Shown here in pieces: positions 24,243 to 33,589 of a DNA stretch of 64,000 bases. Below the pieces are notes generated by a model. It had not been told where the DNA came from and did not search any database. It saw only the letters and a program-made list of their open reading frames with translations. The position numbers and the translations under genes were made by a program. Origin of the DNA: Alkaliphilus pronyensis (lineage in GTDB: Bacteria > Bacillota > Clostridia > Peptostreptococcales > Natronincolaceae); contig NZ_WBZC01000012.1 in NCBI RefSeq assembly GCF_009017275.1, positions 61,679 to 125,678 of the forward strand, in the 5' to 3' direction. Each line of letters opens with the position of its first letter. The first letter of the stretch is position 1.

Positions 24243-25205
24243 TCAAAGCTCCATTTCTTCTTCTATATCTCTTTCCGTTTCATAACTTACTTCGGGCTCT
24301 CTTACTTGGTTTTGCTGGAGATTACTTTTTATGGTTAATAGATCTTCATTAAAATCCTTACCTGTTGGACTATGTCTTAAAAGCTTGTAATTTTCATGAT
24401 ACTTCTCATTAAACTGCTGGCAAGCAAAATGCCCTGCTTCGTCATTGTCGAGGCAGAGCATAATTCTATTCATCTCTGGATGTAGTTTCAAATAATAATC
24501 TAATGCTCGATCAGCTACACCTCCAAGTGAAATCATATGATGTTCAAAAGATTCAATTCCATGATATTGAAGCAAAGTTAAATAGCTCATTAGATCAATG
24601 GGCGATTCAAAGACACATACCGTTGTGCTGCTTCCCTCATAAGAAAAGGGAAATGCCTTATCAGAGTTTTTTACATCTCCCCGATAGGAATTCCCCCTAG
24701 TATTGGTACTGCGTACACTGGCGTATTTGGCTTCATGATTATCATCATAGCCTACAAAGACACAGCTCCTATGAGTATTTTCATATAGCTTGTCTTGGCT
24801 GATAAAATCATAAACAACATCTTTATCAATGCCTCTTGATTGTATGAGATAGGCAATGACATGTTTATAGGTATCATTTTTATCTGGTAATACAAAGGGT
24901 CCTTTTACCTCATCAATTGATTTAGGTCTTGATGTAAAATCACTTTTTTCTGTACCCAGAAGTGTATAGACTGCATCCACCCAATTCTTACCTTCCATTT
25001 CCATAACAAATTGAATAGGACCGCCACCTGCATCTTTAGAAAACCAGTTCCATTTAGCACCCGTTGCATCGATATAAAGTCCGCCATAATCTTTGACTTT
25101 ATAGGAATTGCCCACTTTCTTGAGATTTAGACCTAACTGCTCCGCATATGCAATCAGGTTAATATTGTTGGCTTCATTTATTTCTGCTTCAGTAAATCGT
25201 TTCAA
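24243..25205 (-). CDS. Toprim-domain primase-like protein (DUF3991-Toprim)
   Basis: A 320-residue DNA primase-like protein. The N-terminal part (NLIAYAEQLGLNLKKVGNSYKV, then WFSKDAGGGPIQFVMEMEG) is the DUF3991-type replacement of a zinc-binding domain. The Toprim fold follows with the Glu motif CVFESPIDLMSYL and the Asp motif MLCLDNDEAGHFACQ. Such proteins are thought to prime the complementary strand after transfer or in ICE replication. The start is a TTG right after the stop of the upstream gene (spaced from GGGGTG), which is unusual but no ATG is better placed. Confidence 0.82.
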   Translation of the reverse strand: MKRFTEAEINEANNINLIAYAEQLGLNLKKVGNSYKVKDYGGLYIDATGAKWNWFSKDAGGGPIQFVMEMEGKNWVDAVYTLLGTEKSDFTSRPKSIDEVKGPFVLPDKNDTYKHVIAYLIQSRGIDKDVVYDFISQDKLYENTHRSCVFVGYDDNHEAKYASVRSTNTRGNSYRGDVKNSDKAFPFSYEGSSTTVCVFESPIDLMSYLTLLQYHGIESFEHHMISLGGVADRALDYYLKLHPEMNRIMLCLDNDEAGHFACQQFNEKYHENYKLLRHSPTGKDFNEDLLTIKSNLQQNQVREPEVSYETERDIEEEMEL

Positions 25206-25208
25206 AGC

Positions 25209-25469
25209 TTAACACCCCTCATCCATATCACCAAAATTCATTGTTTCAATATCTCCGTCAAATGTTTTAATCACACGTTTTAATACATCAATTTTTTCAT
25301 GTTCTTCTATGGCAAGTTCAAGTTGTTTATGGTGAAGTAAAAAAGCTTTAATGCCCTGGTCCATAATATAGCTTTTAATCACTTCCTTTGTTTCACCTGT
25401 TACACCAAGTATCCATGTAATGGTTTCAGCGTTATTTTCTCGTATTTGTTCTGTTCTATTTTGATTCAT
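25209..25469 (-). CDS. Small helical ICE protein, paralogue of the gene at 26191
   Basis: An 86-residue protein from the ATG at 25469 (MNQNRTEQIRENNAETITWI) after GGAGGAATT. It is fully helical by eye and acidic at the end. Its layout (a short N-terminal helix, ETKEVIKSYIMDQGIKAFL, then IDVLKRVIKTF) aligns with the small protein on the other side of radC (SSEKKVTKAVDKLGIQTFF, then RIKALKEVIEV). No known function. It is in the same run as RadC and the Toprim protein. Confidence 0.58.
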   Translation of the reverse strand: MNQNRTEQIRENNAETITWILGVTGETKEVIKSYIMDQGIKAFLLHHKQLELAIEEHEKIDVLKRVIKTFDGDIETMNFGDMDEGC

Positions 25470-25481
25470 CAATAATTCCTC

Positions 25482-26189
25482 CTAAAGTTCGATTTCTTCA
25501 TCCACTGAAGTATATTCAACCTGATTTTCTTCAGCTGCTGATAATTTTATAGGTTCATAATTTGCAACATCCATTCTGTCGTTTGGTAATACGCCATTTT
25601 CAGCCATAGAGCTAAAGCTATAACCACCCACAATAATATGATCTAATACTTTAATATCTAAAGGTCTAAAGATATCGACAATCCGTTGTGTTAAAGCAAT
25701 ATCTTCACTAGAAGCTTTTAAACTTCCCCCAGGATGATTGTGCGATAGCATGATGCTACTGCAATCATTTGCAAGAGCCATTTTTAGAATCTCTCTTGGG
25801 TATACAACGGCCATATTGGTAGTTCCTTGTGATACTGTTCTAAGCTCTATGATGCTGTTGCTGTTGTCTAAAAAGGCAACCAAGAATCTTTCCTTATCTT
25901 TAACACCTCCAAGTAGAGATGCAAAGTATTTCCCTGAATCATTAGGCGATTTAAAGGTTATTTTTTCGTTCTCCTGATCCAGCTTCAGAACATTGTAAGA
26001 AGCGATGAATTCATTTAGCTTATTTATTTTTTCAAGTTGCTTGTCACTGGGTTCAACAACACCAGGATGTTCTAAGATATTAAAAGGGTTGTTTTCTTTT
26101 GCATAATTTTTTAATTTACTCATTGGAATACCGGTCAATTTATTTAAGCTTTGAAAAAAGCTATCTGAGTATTTTGCTTTCGTTGCCAT
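25482..26189 (-). CDS. radC: RadC-family JAB-domain protein
   Basis: A 235-residue protein of the RadC/JAMM class. The metal-binding motif is clear: IMLSHNHPGGSLKASSEDIA (His, His, Ser, Asp), followed by VLDHIIVGG and YSFSSMAENG, the standard end of RadC. An N-terminal extension of about 75 residues (SLNKLTGIPMSKLKNYAKE) replaces the usual helix-hairpin-helix part. RadC-like proteins are common on plasmids and ICEs beside anti-restriction and replication genes; their biochemical role is uncertain. The ATG follows AAGGAGGGC. Confidence 0.85.
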   Translation of the reverse strand: MATKAKYSDSFFQSLNKLTGIPMSKLKNYAKENNPFNILEHPGVVEPSDKQLEKINKLNEFIASYNVLKLDQENEKITFKSPNDSGKYFASLLGGVKDKERFLVAFLDNSNSIIELRTVSQGTTNMAVVYPREILKMALANDCSSIMLSHNHPGGSLKASSEDIALTQRIVDIFRPLDIKVLDHIIVGGYSFSSMAENGVLPNDRMDVANYEPIKLSAAEENQVEYTSVDEEIEL

Positions 26190-26190
26190 A

Positions 26191-26439
26191 TTACTGCCCT
26201 CCTTCCAATGCTTCTAATGATTTTGCTTTAACTTCAATCACTTCTTTAAGTGCCTTGATTCTGTCTTTTTCAACTTCTTCAACATCCAAAGCATCAATAC
26301 TTGTAAAGAATGTCTGTATGCCTAATTTATCTACCGCTTTTGTCACTTTCTTTTCTGAGCTTTCCGAAAGCTCCAACACCTCACACATCAACTCAATGAC
26401 GTTTTCTTGTTTGATATTTTGAATTATTTGTCTAGTCAT
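26191..26439 (-). CDS. Small helical ICE protein, paralogue of the gene at 25209
   Basis: An 82-residue protein from the ATG at 26439 (MTRQIIQNIKQENVIELMCE), 9 bases after GGAG. It is helical and acidic, with a SSEKKVTKAVDKLGIQTFF segment that lines up with ETKEVIKSYIMDQGIKAFL of the protein at 25209. The two flank radC and probably arose by duplication. Function unknown. It lies between the giant helicase gene and radC. Confidence 0.58.
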   Translation of the reverse strand: MTRQIIQNIKQENVIELMCEVLELSESSEKKVTKAVDKLGIQTFFTSIDALDVEEVEKDRIKALKEVIEVKAKSLEALEGGQ

Positions 26440-26482
26440 TAAATTCAACTCCTTCCATTTAAAAAGCAGGGGTTGCCCCCTG

Positions 26483-29400
26483 CTAAACTGTCATTTCTTC
26501 GTCATCTTCAACGATTACTTCTTCATTAAAATCTTCTTCACTCACTGTCATACCATCATCACCTTTATCCATGTCCAGTTCAGCATTCAGCTCGAATTGC
26601 CGCTTTAGCTTCAGTGCTAACTCTTCCTCATACATAAATGGTTTCTCCCACTCTTCCTTGGACTGGGTCATGTTTCTTTCATACTCATCAATCTGACTTT
26701 CTGTTTTTTCAATGCGCTTTTCAAGCCCTTCCAAAAGGTTTTCAAGCCTAACCATATTACCGTGGGGACTATCTCCGAATTCAACTTCATACTTTTGCTC
26801 TGCATGAAGGATCATCCTATGCTGACCAAAGAAATTGTTCTTTTGGATTAAGAAATCAAAGCCATTAAATGTACCCACATGAGCTTCTTTATCTGGTTCA
26901 ATCCTTGATAGTAACACTTGAAGATAAGTTCCAGCTTTTTCCCTTTCATCAAAGAATTTGCCATCAATATTGATTTGAAACTCTTCTGTCTTATTCATAT
27001 CTCGTCTACTGATGTCCTTAATCAATCCTTCAAGTCGTTTTTTTGCCTGTTGAATCAGTTTAGGATATTTGTAGGTGAAATTATCCTCCATAGCATACCT
27101 TCTGCTGTTATATTCAGATTTTAGTAGACTTAAACGACTAACTTCATTATCAATATCCATCTTTTCTTTAATCAAAGGGTTACCTGTTGCCAAAGCTTTA
27201 ACTTCTGCAAAAGATAGTACTGTTTCATCAATGTCCTCAGCATTTCTTGCAACAGATTTGCTTGTCATAATTTGACTGATGAAGCGCTGTTTATTCTCAA
27301 CAATTTGCCACAAATAACTGTCAAATGTTGATTTTGTCACGTATTTATAAATGTTTACAGCTTCATTTTGATTACCTTGTCTTAAGATTCTTCCTTCTCG
27401 CTGCTCCAGATCACTTGGTCTCCATGGGCAGTCTAAATGATGAAGGGCAATTAATCGGTCTTGAATATTAGTTCCAGTACCCATCTTGGCAGTTGAACCA
27501 AGGATAATTCTTTTATTACCACTTCGCATATCTGCAAATAGCGTTTCTCTTTGTGCTTCACTATTGGCATCATGTATAAAGCAAACCTCTTTTTCTGGAA
27601 TACCTCTCTTGATCAATTCCTCCTTGATATAAGGGTATACAGAAAAACGCCCATCAGTATTAGGCGTTCCTACATCACAAAATATGATTTGTGTTCCTTT
27701 AAAAGCATCACTCTCCTGATATTCTTCAAACACTTTATCAATACACTGATTGACTTTACTATACGGTTCATTAGGTGCTTCATCATAAAGAAGCCTCGGA
27801 TCAAGTCCTAGAAGTCTTGCTTCGTTGGTTATTTTAAGCATGTTATCAATCCTTGGATCAACCATACCATTTCGAATATCACTTGCCCTTTCAACAAAGC
27901 TTTCCATAATCTCTTTTGTGAAATCACTGGACTCAGCTGAAATCAACTTATGCTTATTACCTTTTAACTTTGGAATAGGTAATTTAAGCATATCGGCTGT
28001 TTTTACATCTGCCATGTTTTTAAAAATCGTCATGAGCTCTGGCAAATTCGAGAACTTTGCAAATCTGCTTTTATAGCGATAGCCCGTTCCTTCAGGTGCT
28101 AATTCAAGACTTGAAACAACTTCTCCAAACTGTGCTGCCCATGCATCAAAGTGATGGATACCTCTTGCTTCAAGCTCCTTATTTTGAATATACCTTTGCA
28201 TCACATACATTTCGGACATACTGTTACTGATGGGGGTTCCCGTGGCAAAGATTACCCCACGACCATGATTGATTTCTTGGATATACTGGGTTTTCATGAG
28301 CATATCCATGGATTTCTTACTTCTCGTATTTGAGATTCCTGCAACATTTCTTATCTTTGAAAACACAGCACAATTCTTAAAATAGTGGGCTTCGTCTACA
28401 TAGACACAATCAATTCCAAGTTCTTCAAAGTTAATGACATCATCTTTAGGGCTATCATGAAGTCGTTTAATTTCAGCTGTTAATGATAGCTTAAGTTTTT
28501 CCATCTGCTTGATACTCCAATTTTCACCATTACTCTTTTTTGCTTCAGCAATAGCAGCAGAGATATCATTGATCTGCCTATGAATCATTTCCTCCTGACG
28601 TTCTTTCGATACAGGAATTTTCTCGAACTGGGAGTGGCCCATAATAACAGCATCATAAGCACCAGTAGCAATACGACTAACGAAACGTCTACGATTTGAT
28701 TTTTGAAAATCCTTCTTTGTGGTGACTAGAATATTAGCCGATGGATAAAGCCTTAAGAACTCACTGCCGATATGCTGTGTTAAATGATTTGGTACAACAA
28801 GCACTGCTTTATTAAACAGTCCCAGTCTCTTTTGTTCCATACAGCTAGCAACCATTTCAAAAGTCTTACCTGCACCTACTGAATGAGCTAGAAGTGTACT
28901 GCCACCATATATAATTCTTGCAATGGCAGCTGTTTGATGTTCTCTTAATTTAATATCTGGATTCATGCCTGGGAACTTTAAGTAACTGCCATCATATTCT
29001 CTCAGGCGGATATTGTTATAGTGCTGATTATAATAATTCACATACTTTTTACGTCTTTCTGGATCTTTAAATAGCCATTCTTTAAAGGCTTGTTTTAGCA
29101 GCGATTGTTTTTCTCTTGCTAGCATGGTCTCTTTTTTGTTGATGACATATTTTACTGTGTCACCATCTTCAATGCGATCCTTCACCGTAGAATTTCTAAG
29201 GTTTAAGCTGTCTTCAATGATGTAGTAAGCATTCATTCTAGATGTACCATAGGTTTCTTTGGCTGAAACTGAATAGCCATCTAATCCTTTATTCTCAACA
29301 CCAAAGCTTGCATTATAATTGTTGTAGTGCACTTTGATTTCATTTCTTCCACCGGTATTGTGATAATATCTTGGCGTTTTTAAGGTCTCATAGATGAACT

Positions 29401-32400
29401 GCTCATAATCTGTTGATTCGATCCATGTTGTACCTAACCTTACATCAATATCACTAGCCTCAAGATCTATGGGTTGTACTTTTTCTAGGGCCGGGACATT
29501 CTTTGAGAAGAGTTCCGGATTCATATCCGCAAAGACTTTGGCAAATTTAAGCTTTTGTCTTACATCACCAGAGAGGTATTCATCAGCCGTTTCCCAACCT
29601 CTCAAAGCATCATTTTCATCATACTTTTCAGGGTTCAAATAAATGTTGTGTTCAAGTTCCTTAATGATGACTTCTGCTTCTTCATCATAAAGCTCAGCCA
29701 TAAATGGAATATCCACAATACCTTTTTCATTTAAGGATGCTGTTAATGCTTCAAATGCAGAATCTACATCCGTTATGGATTCATATGGCTTAATGGTTCT
29801 TTTGGTAAACATATCTGCCTTTGTGACATGATGATCTTCATCCTCCACTTCTAGAGAACACAAAAGTGGATAATCATTGTCATCACGAAAGGCACTGGCA
29901 TTGGGTCTTGAAGTAATATAATCATAGTCTTTAACAAATGCATCATAGATTTGATTTAACTGGTCTTGAGCCTTTTCAAGTGATTCTTTCGTGCAGCCTT
30001 CGGTTTGAAGCGTAATGATTTCTCTTGTTATGTCCCGAACTGCCATCATGCCTTGAATTCGTTCAAGGGTTTTACCGGTATAATCCATTCGTCTCATAAT
30101 AGAATTTTCACGGTAATAAAGTTTGTCATCAATAAAGGCATAACAGTAGTTCTTGTACTTAGGATCAGCAGGTATGTCATTGCTGTCCTCTTTTTTTTCC
30201 TGCTCGTAGTAACCAATTTCAGCTTCAAGATGAGACACAGCTTCTGATAGCGCTTCTTCTAGATTAAAGTTACTGTCTGTATTTACACACGTGGTATAAC
30301 GACTGTCTCTACCAAACATCCTTTCATCAAATATCATTTCACCAAGCATCATATGGGGATGGTCAATGAAGTACTGATTGACGGGGACCCCATTTTCATT
30401 TTCTGATATTGATAGCCAAGTTGGTATTTCCACCGACCGACGCTCTCTCTTTTTAAGAAAAAGAATATCTGCTGTTACATCGGTATTGGCATTTTCCTTA
30501 AATGCTGTATTGGGTAATCGTATTGCACCTATAAGCTCTGCTCTTTCAGCAATATATTTTCTGACAGCTTGATCTTTTTTGTCCATGGTTCCCTTACTGG
30601 TAACAAAGGCGATGATACCACCAGGACGTACTTTATCTAGTGTTTTAGCAAAGAAATAATCATGGATCATAAAGCTATGCTTATCATAAAGTCTGTCATA
30701 TACTTTGTAATTCCCAAAAGGTACATTGCCAATAGCTACATCAAAAAAGTTATCTTCAAACTGTGTTTCTTCATAGCCTTTAATTTGAATCTGTGCATTC
30801 TGATAGAGCTGTCTTGCAATACGTCCGGATACATCATCCAGTTCAACACCAAAGAGTTTTGACTTGTTCATAGAGTCAGAAAGGTGGGAAAAGAAATTAC
30901 CAACGCCTAAAGAAGGTTCCAAGATGTTCCCCTTTTTAAAACCAAACTGATCAAGTGCCTGATAAATGCTTTGAATAACGACAGAAGATGTATAGTGGGC
31001 ATTAGGTGTTGACGCTTTTGCACTATCGTATTCTTCTTGCGACAAGAGCTTCTTTAATTCAGCATACTCATTACTCCAGCCACTTGCCCCTATATCAAAA
31101 GCCCCAGGCATACCACCCCAACCTACATACCTGGCTAAAATGGATTGTTCTTTATCTGTTGCCATTCGATTTTCTGCCTCAATAACTTTTAACGTTTTAA
31201 TGGCTTCAACATTGGCTCTGAATTTTGTTTTTAATCCACCAATACCAATCTCATCTTCAGGTGAAAATTGATAATTGATTTTTGTAGATTGTTCCTCCTT
31301 TTTCTTTTCATCTTTAACTGGACCAATGGATACAATGCCCCACTTTTCTTCTTCAGTCAGTGGTTTCATATCAGGCAGAAAATCTAAAACAAAATCAACA
31401 CTTTCTTTTCTGAAAATTGGATAACCCGTTTGCCCTGCAAAAGTTAAATCCATAAGAGATACAACATTGTTGCCATAGTCAATGGATTCAATCTGAAATT
31501 TCCTTCCCTCAATATCCACTTCCATACCTACTTCTAAAGGATATTCATGGAGATCCTCATCTTCTAAGTCCAATAAATCATCTGTTTCTGAAGATGCTTC
31601 AATAATGATTTCATGACCGTTATCATCAAATGTTGTTTCTACGTTTGACTCGTCTATATCTTCTGAATAATAAGCCTTATAAACAATGTGACCTTGCCTA
31701 GCAATATTCGATAACCAATCATTGAGAAAATCATTTAACTCATCTTCTAAATCAGGATTAATTAATTCATCACCCTGATACGCTTCATGATAGATTGCCA
31801 TATTATCTTGCTGAAAGGTGGCTGCTGTTAATGTTTTTTGCTTTTGATTGACTATGAGTTCCATATCCGGATCACTCATTAAATCTCCATTTTGCTCGTA
31901 ATAATGGGATAGAGATATTCTATTCTCATATAGCTTTTCAATGACAAGGTCCATAAAGCCAGGTGCTTTTAGCTTCATATAGCTATAACGTCCATTTAAG
32001 ATACCTGGGGCAATCTTCATTAGCTTTTTATAATTCTCATGCCTAGTGTCATTTTCAGCGTAACCTAAGTCAAATAATGTTGGTTGATACACTGTCTTTC
32101 TTGTTGGTGGATTATCATTTTTATAACGTGGTTCAAAATATCTACCGCTATCAATTAAGGCATCAATACCGGTAGCAACTTTAGCCCAAGACAAATAAAT
32201 TTTTTTATCGGTTTTATAAAGATCAATGGTAATCCCTTTACTGTCGTGATTTTCAAAACCGCTTAGATCATCAGAGAATGTAACAGAGCTACCGCCAGTT
32301 CCATATTCATTTTTTAGAAAGTCTGCTTTTTCTTTTGCAGTATGTTCTTCTGAGAAGAAATCTACAATCCGCTGTTTCCCACCTTCAAAGCCAGAACCTC

Positions 32401-33589
32401 TTAGTAGTACCTTTTCAATAAGTTCATCATCTGTTAGTTCCATTAAAAAAGAGCTACGCTCTGGCAGCTCTAAATCTTTTGCTATCTCTCCTTGAAGATG
32501 ATTTCCTGAAGAGCGATCTCCTCCGCTCTCGTTCTGATCATCTCTCTGTGACGATAAGTCTGATAAGTGTTGGTCGGGTCCTGAATGGGTTCTTTTTGCA
32601 GCATCTGGCCTTGAAGTTTCTCCATCCTCTCCCACGCTTCCTCGTTCACTTGATGCATCAGTGGAAGCAGCGTCCCTTCGGTCACTAGATAATTGTACCG
32701 ATTGATGTGTTCCTCTTTCAGATAATTCAACGCCATCTGCCCGTACTTCCCTAGCGGCTTCTTGTCGTAGCTTTCCTCCCTCGATACTTGAATCTGAGGA
32801 TGATAAATCCCTTGTACTTCCTGATAACTGAGTTCCATTGGTTTCATTAACATTCACGCTCCTTTTTTCTTCTTTGATGTTCTTAATTTCTCTTTCAATT
32901 TCTCTTAAAATTTGCTCTGAAATGGTACTTGTCAGATAGCCTAATCTTAGAGTTAATGCTTTTGAATCAAAATCAATTAATGTACTAAATGGGTTTGAAT
33001 TACTTAGCTTAGGCTCTTCAATACCTGAGCGAATGGCTGTCATGTATTCTACACTATCCATTAGAGACTGCATAAACTGCCTTGTAACACCTTCAATGGG
33101 CAGTCCCGATAATTTGGTCTTAGCCATTTCTTTTTCAAGGCCTTGTTGGATATCTAAGGCATATGCAAGGACCGATTCATGGATCTGCCTTGCAATCCAT
33201 TCGGACAGAGTATTTGCTTTAAGATTTTCTAATAGTTGTGATTCTAATTCTTCATTTAGTTGCCACACTGTTGGAATAGTATGTGGCTGACCATGGGTAT
33301 CTTCAATATCAAACAGGTATTTTAGTTTTAAATAAGCACTTTGATCATCAAAGACTGCAATACTCTTAGCGCCCCTGTTAATCCATCTGCCGATACGACG
33401 GTTCCAAATTTCCATATCAGCAACTAATGTAGCTTCAGGTCTTTGGGCATATATGAGGACAGCGTTATTAAAACTGTGCTTATAGATTCTTGCATGAAAG
33501 GTTAGAAAGTCTTTCCAGGCCTGCTCATCTTGCATGATTTCTTTCAAGATGTAGTCATAAATTTCCTCGACTTCTGTCAGTCTACTCAA
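26483..33589 (-). CDS. Giant N6-adenine methyltransferase / SNF2-type helicase fusion protein
   Basis: A 2,368-residue protein of the type carried by Tn1549-like ICEs. The N-terminal part (residues 1-110, FTFHARIYKHSFNNAVLIYAQ-like) resembles LtrC/ArdC. Residues about 250-370 are a Ser/Asp/Glu/Arg-rich linker. A Rossmann methyltransferase follows, with ILEPSLGVGNFFSHL (about 890) and AIGNVPFGNY (about 953, where NPPY is usual). The helicase has HSVGAGKTFEMV (about 1570), VDEAHYFKN (about 1730), FATGTPISNS, GTGTNIQ and QREGRILRQG (about 2065). It probably acts in ICE DNA processing or protection from restriction; this is inferred. The start is a TTG after GGAGGAGATGA that overlaps the parB end. 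A second gene lies within its linker in another frame. Confidence 0.9.
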   Translation of the reverse strand: MSRLTEVEEIYDYILKEIMQDEQAWKDFLTFHARIYKHSFNNAVLIYAQRPEATLVADMEIWNRRIGRWINRGAKSIAVFDDQSAYLKLKYLFDIEDTHGQPHTIPTVWQLNEELESQLLENLKANTLSEWIARQIHESVLAYALDIQQGLEKEMAKTKLSGLPIEGVTRQFMQSLMDSVEYMTAIRSGIEEPKLSNSNPFSTLIDFDSKALTLRLGYLTSTISEQILREIEREIKNIKEEKRSVNVNETNGTQLSGSTRDLSSSDSSIEGGKLRQEAAREVRADGVELSERGTHQSVQLSSDRRDAASTDASSERGSVGEDGETSRPDAAKRTHSGPDQHLSDLSSQRDDQNESGGDRSSGNHLQGEIAKDLELPERSSFLMELTDDELIEKVLLRGSGFEGGKQRIVDFFSEEHTAKEKADFLKNEYGTGGSSVTFSDDLSGFENHDSKGITIDLYKTDKKIYLSWAKVATGIDALIDSGRYFEPRYKNDNPPTRKTVYQPTLFDLGYAENDTRHENYKKLMKIAPGILNGRYSYMKLKAPGFMDLVIEKLYENRISLSHYYEQNGDLMSDPDMELIVNQKQKTLTAATFQQDNMAIYHEAYQGDELINPDLEDELNDFLNDWLSNIARQGHIVYKAYYSEDIDESNVETTFDDNGHEIIIEASSETDDLLDLEDEDLHEYPLEVGMEVDIEGRKFQIESIDYGNNVVSLMDLTFAGQTGYPIFRKESVDFVLDFLPDMKPLTEEEKWGIVSIGPVKDEKKKEEQSTKINYQFSPEDEIGIGGLKTKFRANVEAIKTLKVIEAENRMATDKEQSILARYVGWGGMPGAFDIGASGWSNEYAELKKLLSQEEYDSAKASTPNAHYTSSVVIQSIYQALDQFGFKKGNILEPSLGVGNFFSHLSDSMNKSKLFGVELDDVSGRIARQLYQNAQIQIKGYEETQFEDNFFDVAIGNVPFGNYKVYDRLYDKHSFMIHDYFFAKTLDKVRPGGIIAFVTSKGTMDKKDQAVRKYIAERAELIGAIRLPNTAFKENANTDVTADILFLKKRERRSVEIPTWLSISENENGVPVNQYFIDHPHMMLGEMIFDERMFGRDSRYTTCVNTDSNFNLEEALSEAVSHLEAEIGYYEQEKKEDSNDIPADPKYKNYCYAFIDDKLYYRENSIMRRMDYTGKTLERIQGMMAVRDITREIITLQTEGCTKESLEKAQDQLNQIYDAFVKDYDYITSRPNASAFRDDNDYPLLCSLEVEDEDHHVTKADMFTKRTIKPYESITDVDSAFEALTASLNEKGIVDIPFMAELYDEEAEVIIKELEHNIYLNPEKYDENDALRGWETADEYLSGDVRQKLKFAKVFADMNPELFSKNVPALEKVQPIDLEASDIDVRLGTTWIESTDYEQFIYETLKTPRYYHNTGGRNEIKVHYNNYNASFGVENKGLDGYSVSAKETYGTSRMNAYYIIEDSLNLRNSTVKDRIEDGDTVKYVINKKETMLAREKQSLLKQAFKEWLFKDPERRKKYVNYYNQHYNNIRLREYDGSYLKFPGMNPDIKLREHQTAAIARIIYGGSTLLAHSVGAGKTFEMVASCMEQKRLGLFNKAVLVVPNHLTQHIGSEFLRLYPSANILVTTKKDFQKSNRRRFVSRIATGAYDAVIMGHSQFEKIPVSKERQEEMIHRQINDISAAIAEAKKSNGENWSIKQMEKLKLSLTAEIKRLHDSPKDDVINFEELGIDCVYVDEAHYFKNCAVFSKIRNVAGISNTRSKKSMDMLMKTQYIQEINHGRGVIFATGTPISNSMSEMYVMQRYIQNKELEARGIHHFDAWAAQFGEVVSSLELAPEGTGYRYKSRFAKFSNLPELMTIFKNMADVKTADMLKLPIPKLKGNKHKLISAESSDFTKEIMESFVERASDIRNGMVDPRIDNMLKITNEARLLGLDPRLLYDEAPNEPYSKVNQCIDKVFEEYQESDAFKGTQIIFCDVGTPNTDGRFSVYPYIKEELIKRGIPEKEVCFIHDANSEAQRETLFADMRSGNKRIILGSTAKMGTGTNIQDRLIALHHLDCPWRPSDLEQREGRILRQGNQNEAVNIYKYVTKSTFDSYLWQIVENKQRFISQIMTSKSVARNAEDIDETVLSFAEVKALATGNPLIKEKMDIDNEVSRLSLLKSEYNSRRYAMEDNFTYKYPKLIQQAKKRLEGLIKDISRRDMNKTEEFQINIDGKFFDEREKAGTYLQVLLSRIEPDKEAHVGTFNGFDFLIQKNNFFGQHRMILHAEQKYEVEFGDSPHGNMVRLENLLEGLEKRIEKTESQIDEYERNMTQSKEEWEKPFMYEEELALKLKRQFELNAELDMDKGDDGMTVSEEDFNEEVIVEDDEEMTV
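32482..32853 (-). CDS. tnpV: TnpV-like protein nested in the helicase gene (alternate frame)
   Basis: A 123-residue frame shifted by one base from the giant gene. It has its own start region: AAAGGAG, then ATG TTA ATG AAA. The protein reads like TnpV: YQEVQGIYHPQIQV, KPLGKYGQMALNYLKEEH, YLVTEGTLLPLMHQV, and ending REMIRTRAEEIALQEIIF. That order (G-x-Y-x-P; K-P-x-G-x-Y-G; Y-L-x-E; G-x-L; R-A-E-E-I) is the family's pattern as I recall it. The overlapping frame of the giant protein is a low-complexity linker. Both frames are open over the whole stretch. TnpV has no firmly known function but is common in Firmicute mobile elements. It is probably expressed; its reality rests on the family match and ribosome binding site. 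Confidence 0.68.
   Translation of the reverse strand: MLMKPMELSYQEVQGIYHPQIQVSREESYDKKPLGKYGQMALNYLKEEHINRYNYLVTEGTLLPLMHQVNEEAWERMEKLQGQMLQKEPIQDPTNTYQTYRHREMIRTRAEEIALQEIIFKER

Noticed and set aside
32440..32860. A frameshift splitting the giant helicase gene
   Set aside because: Both frames are open across the whole segment, so the second frame does not need a frameshift; a nested gene explains it better.
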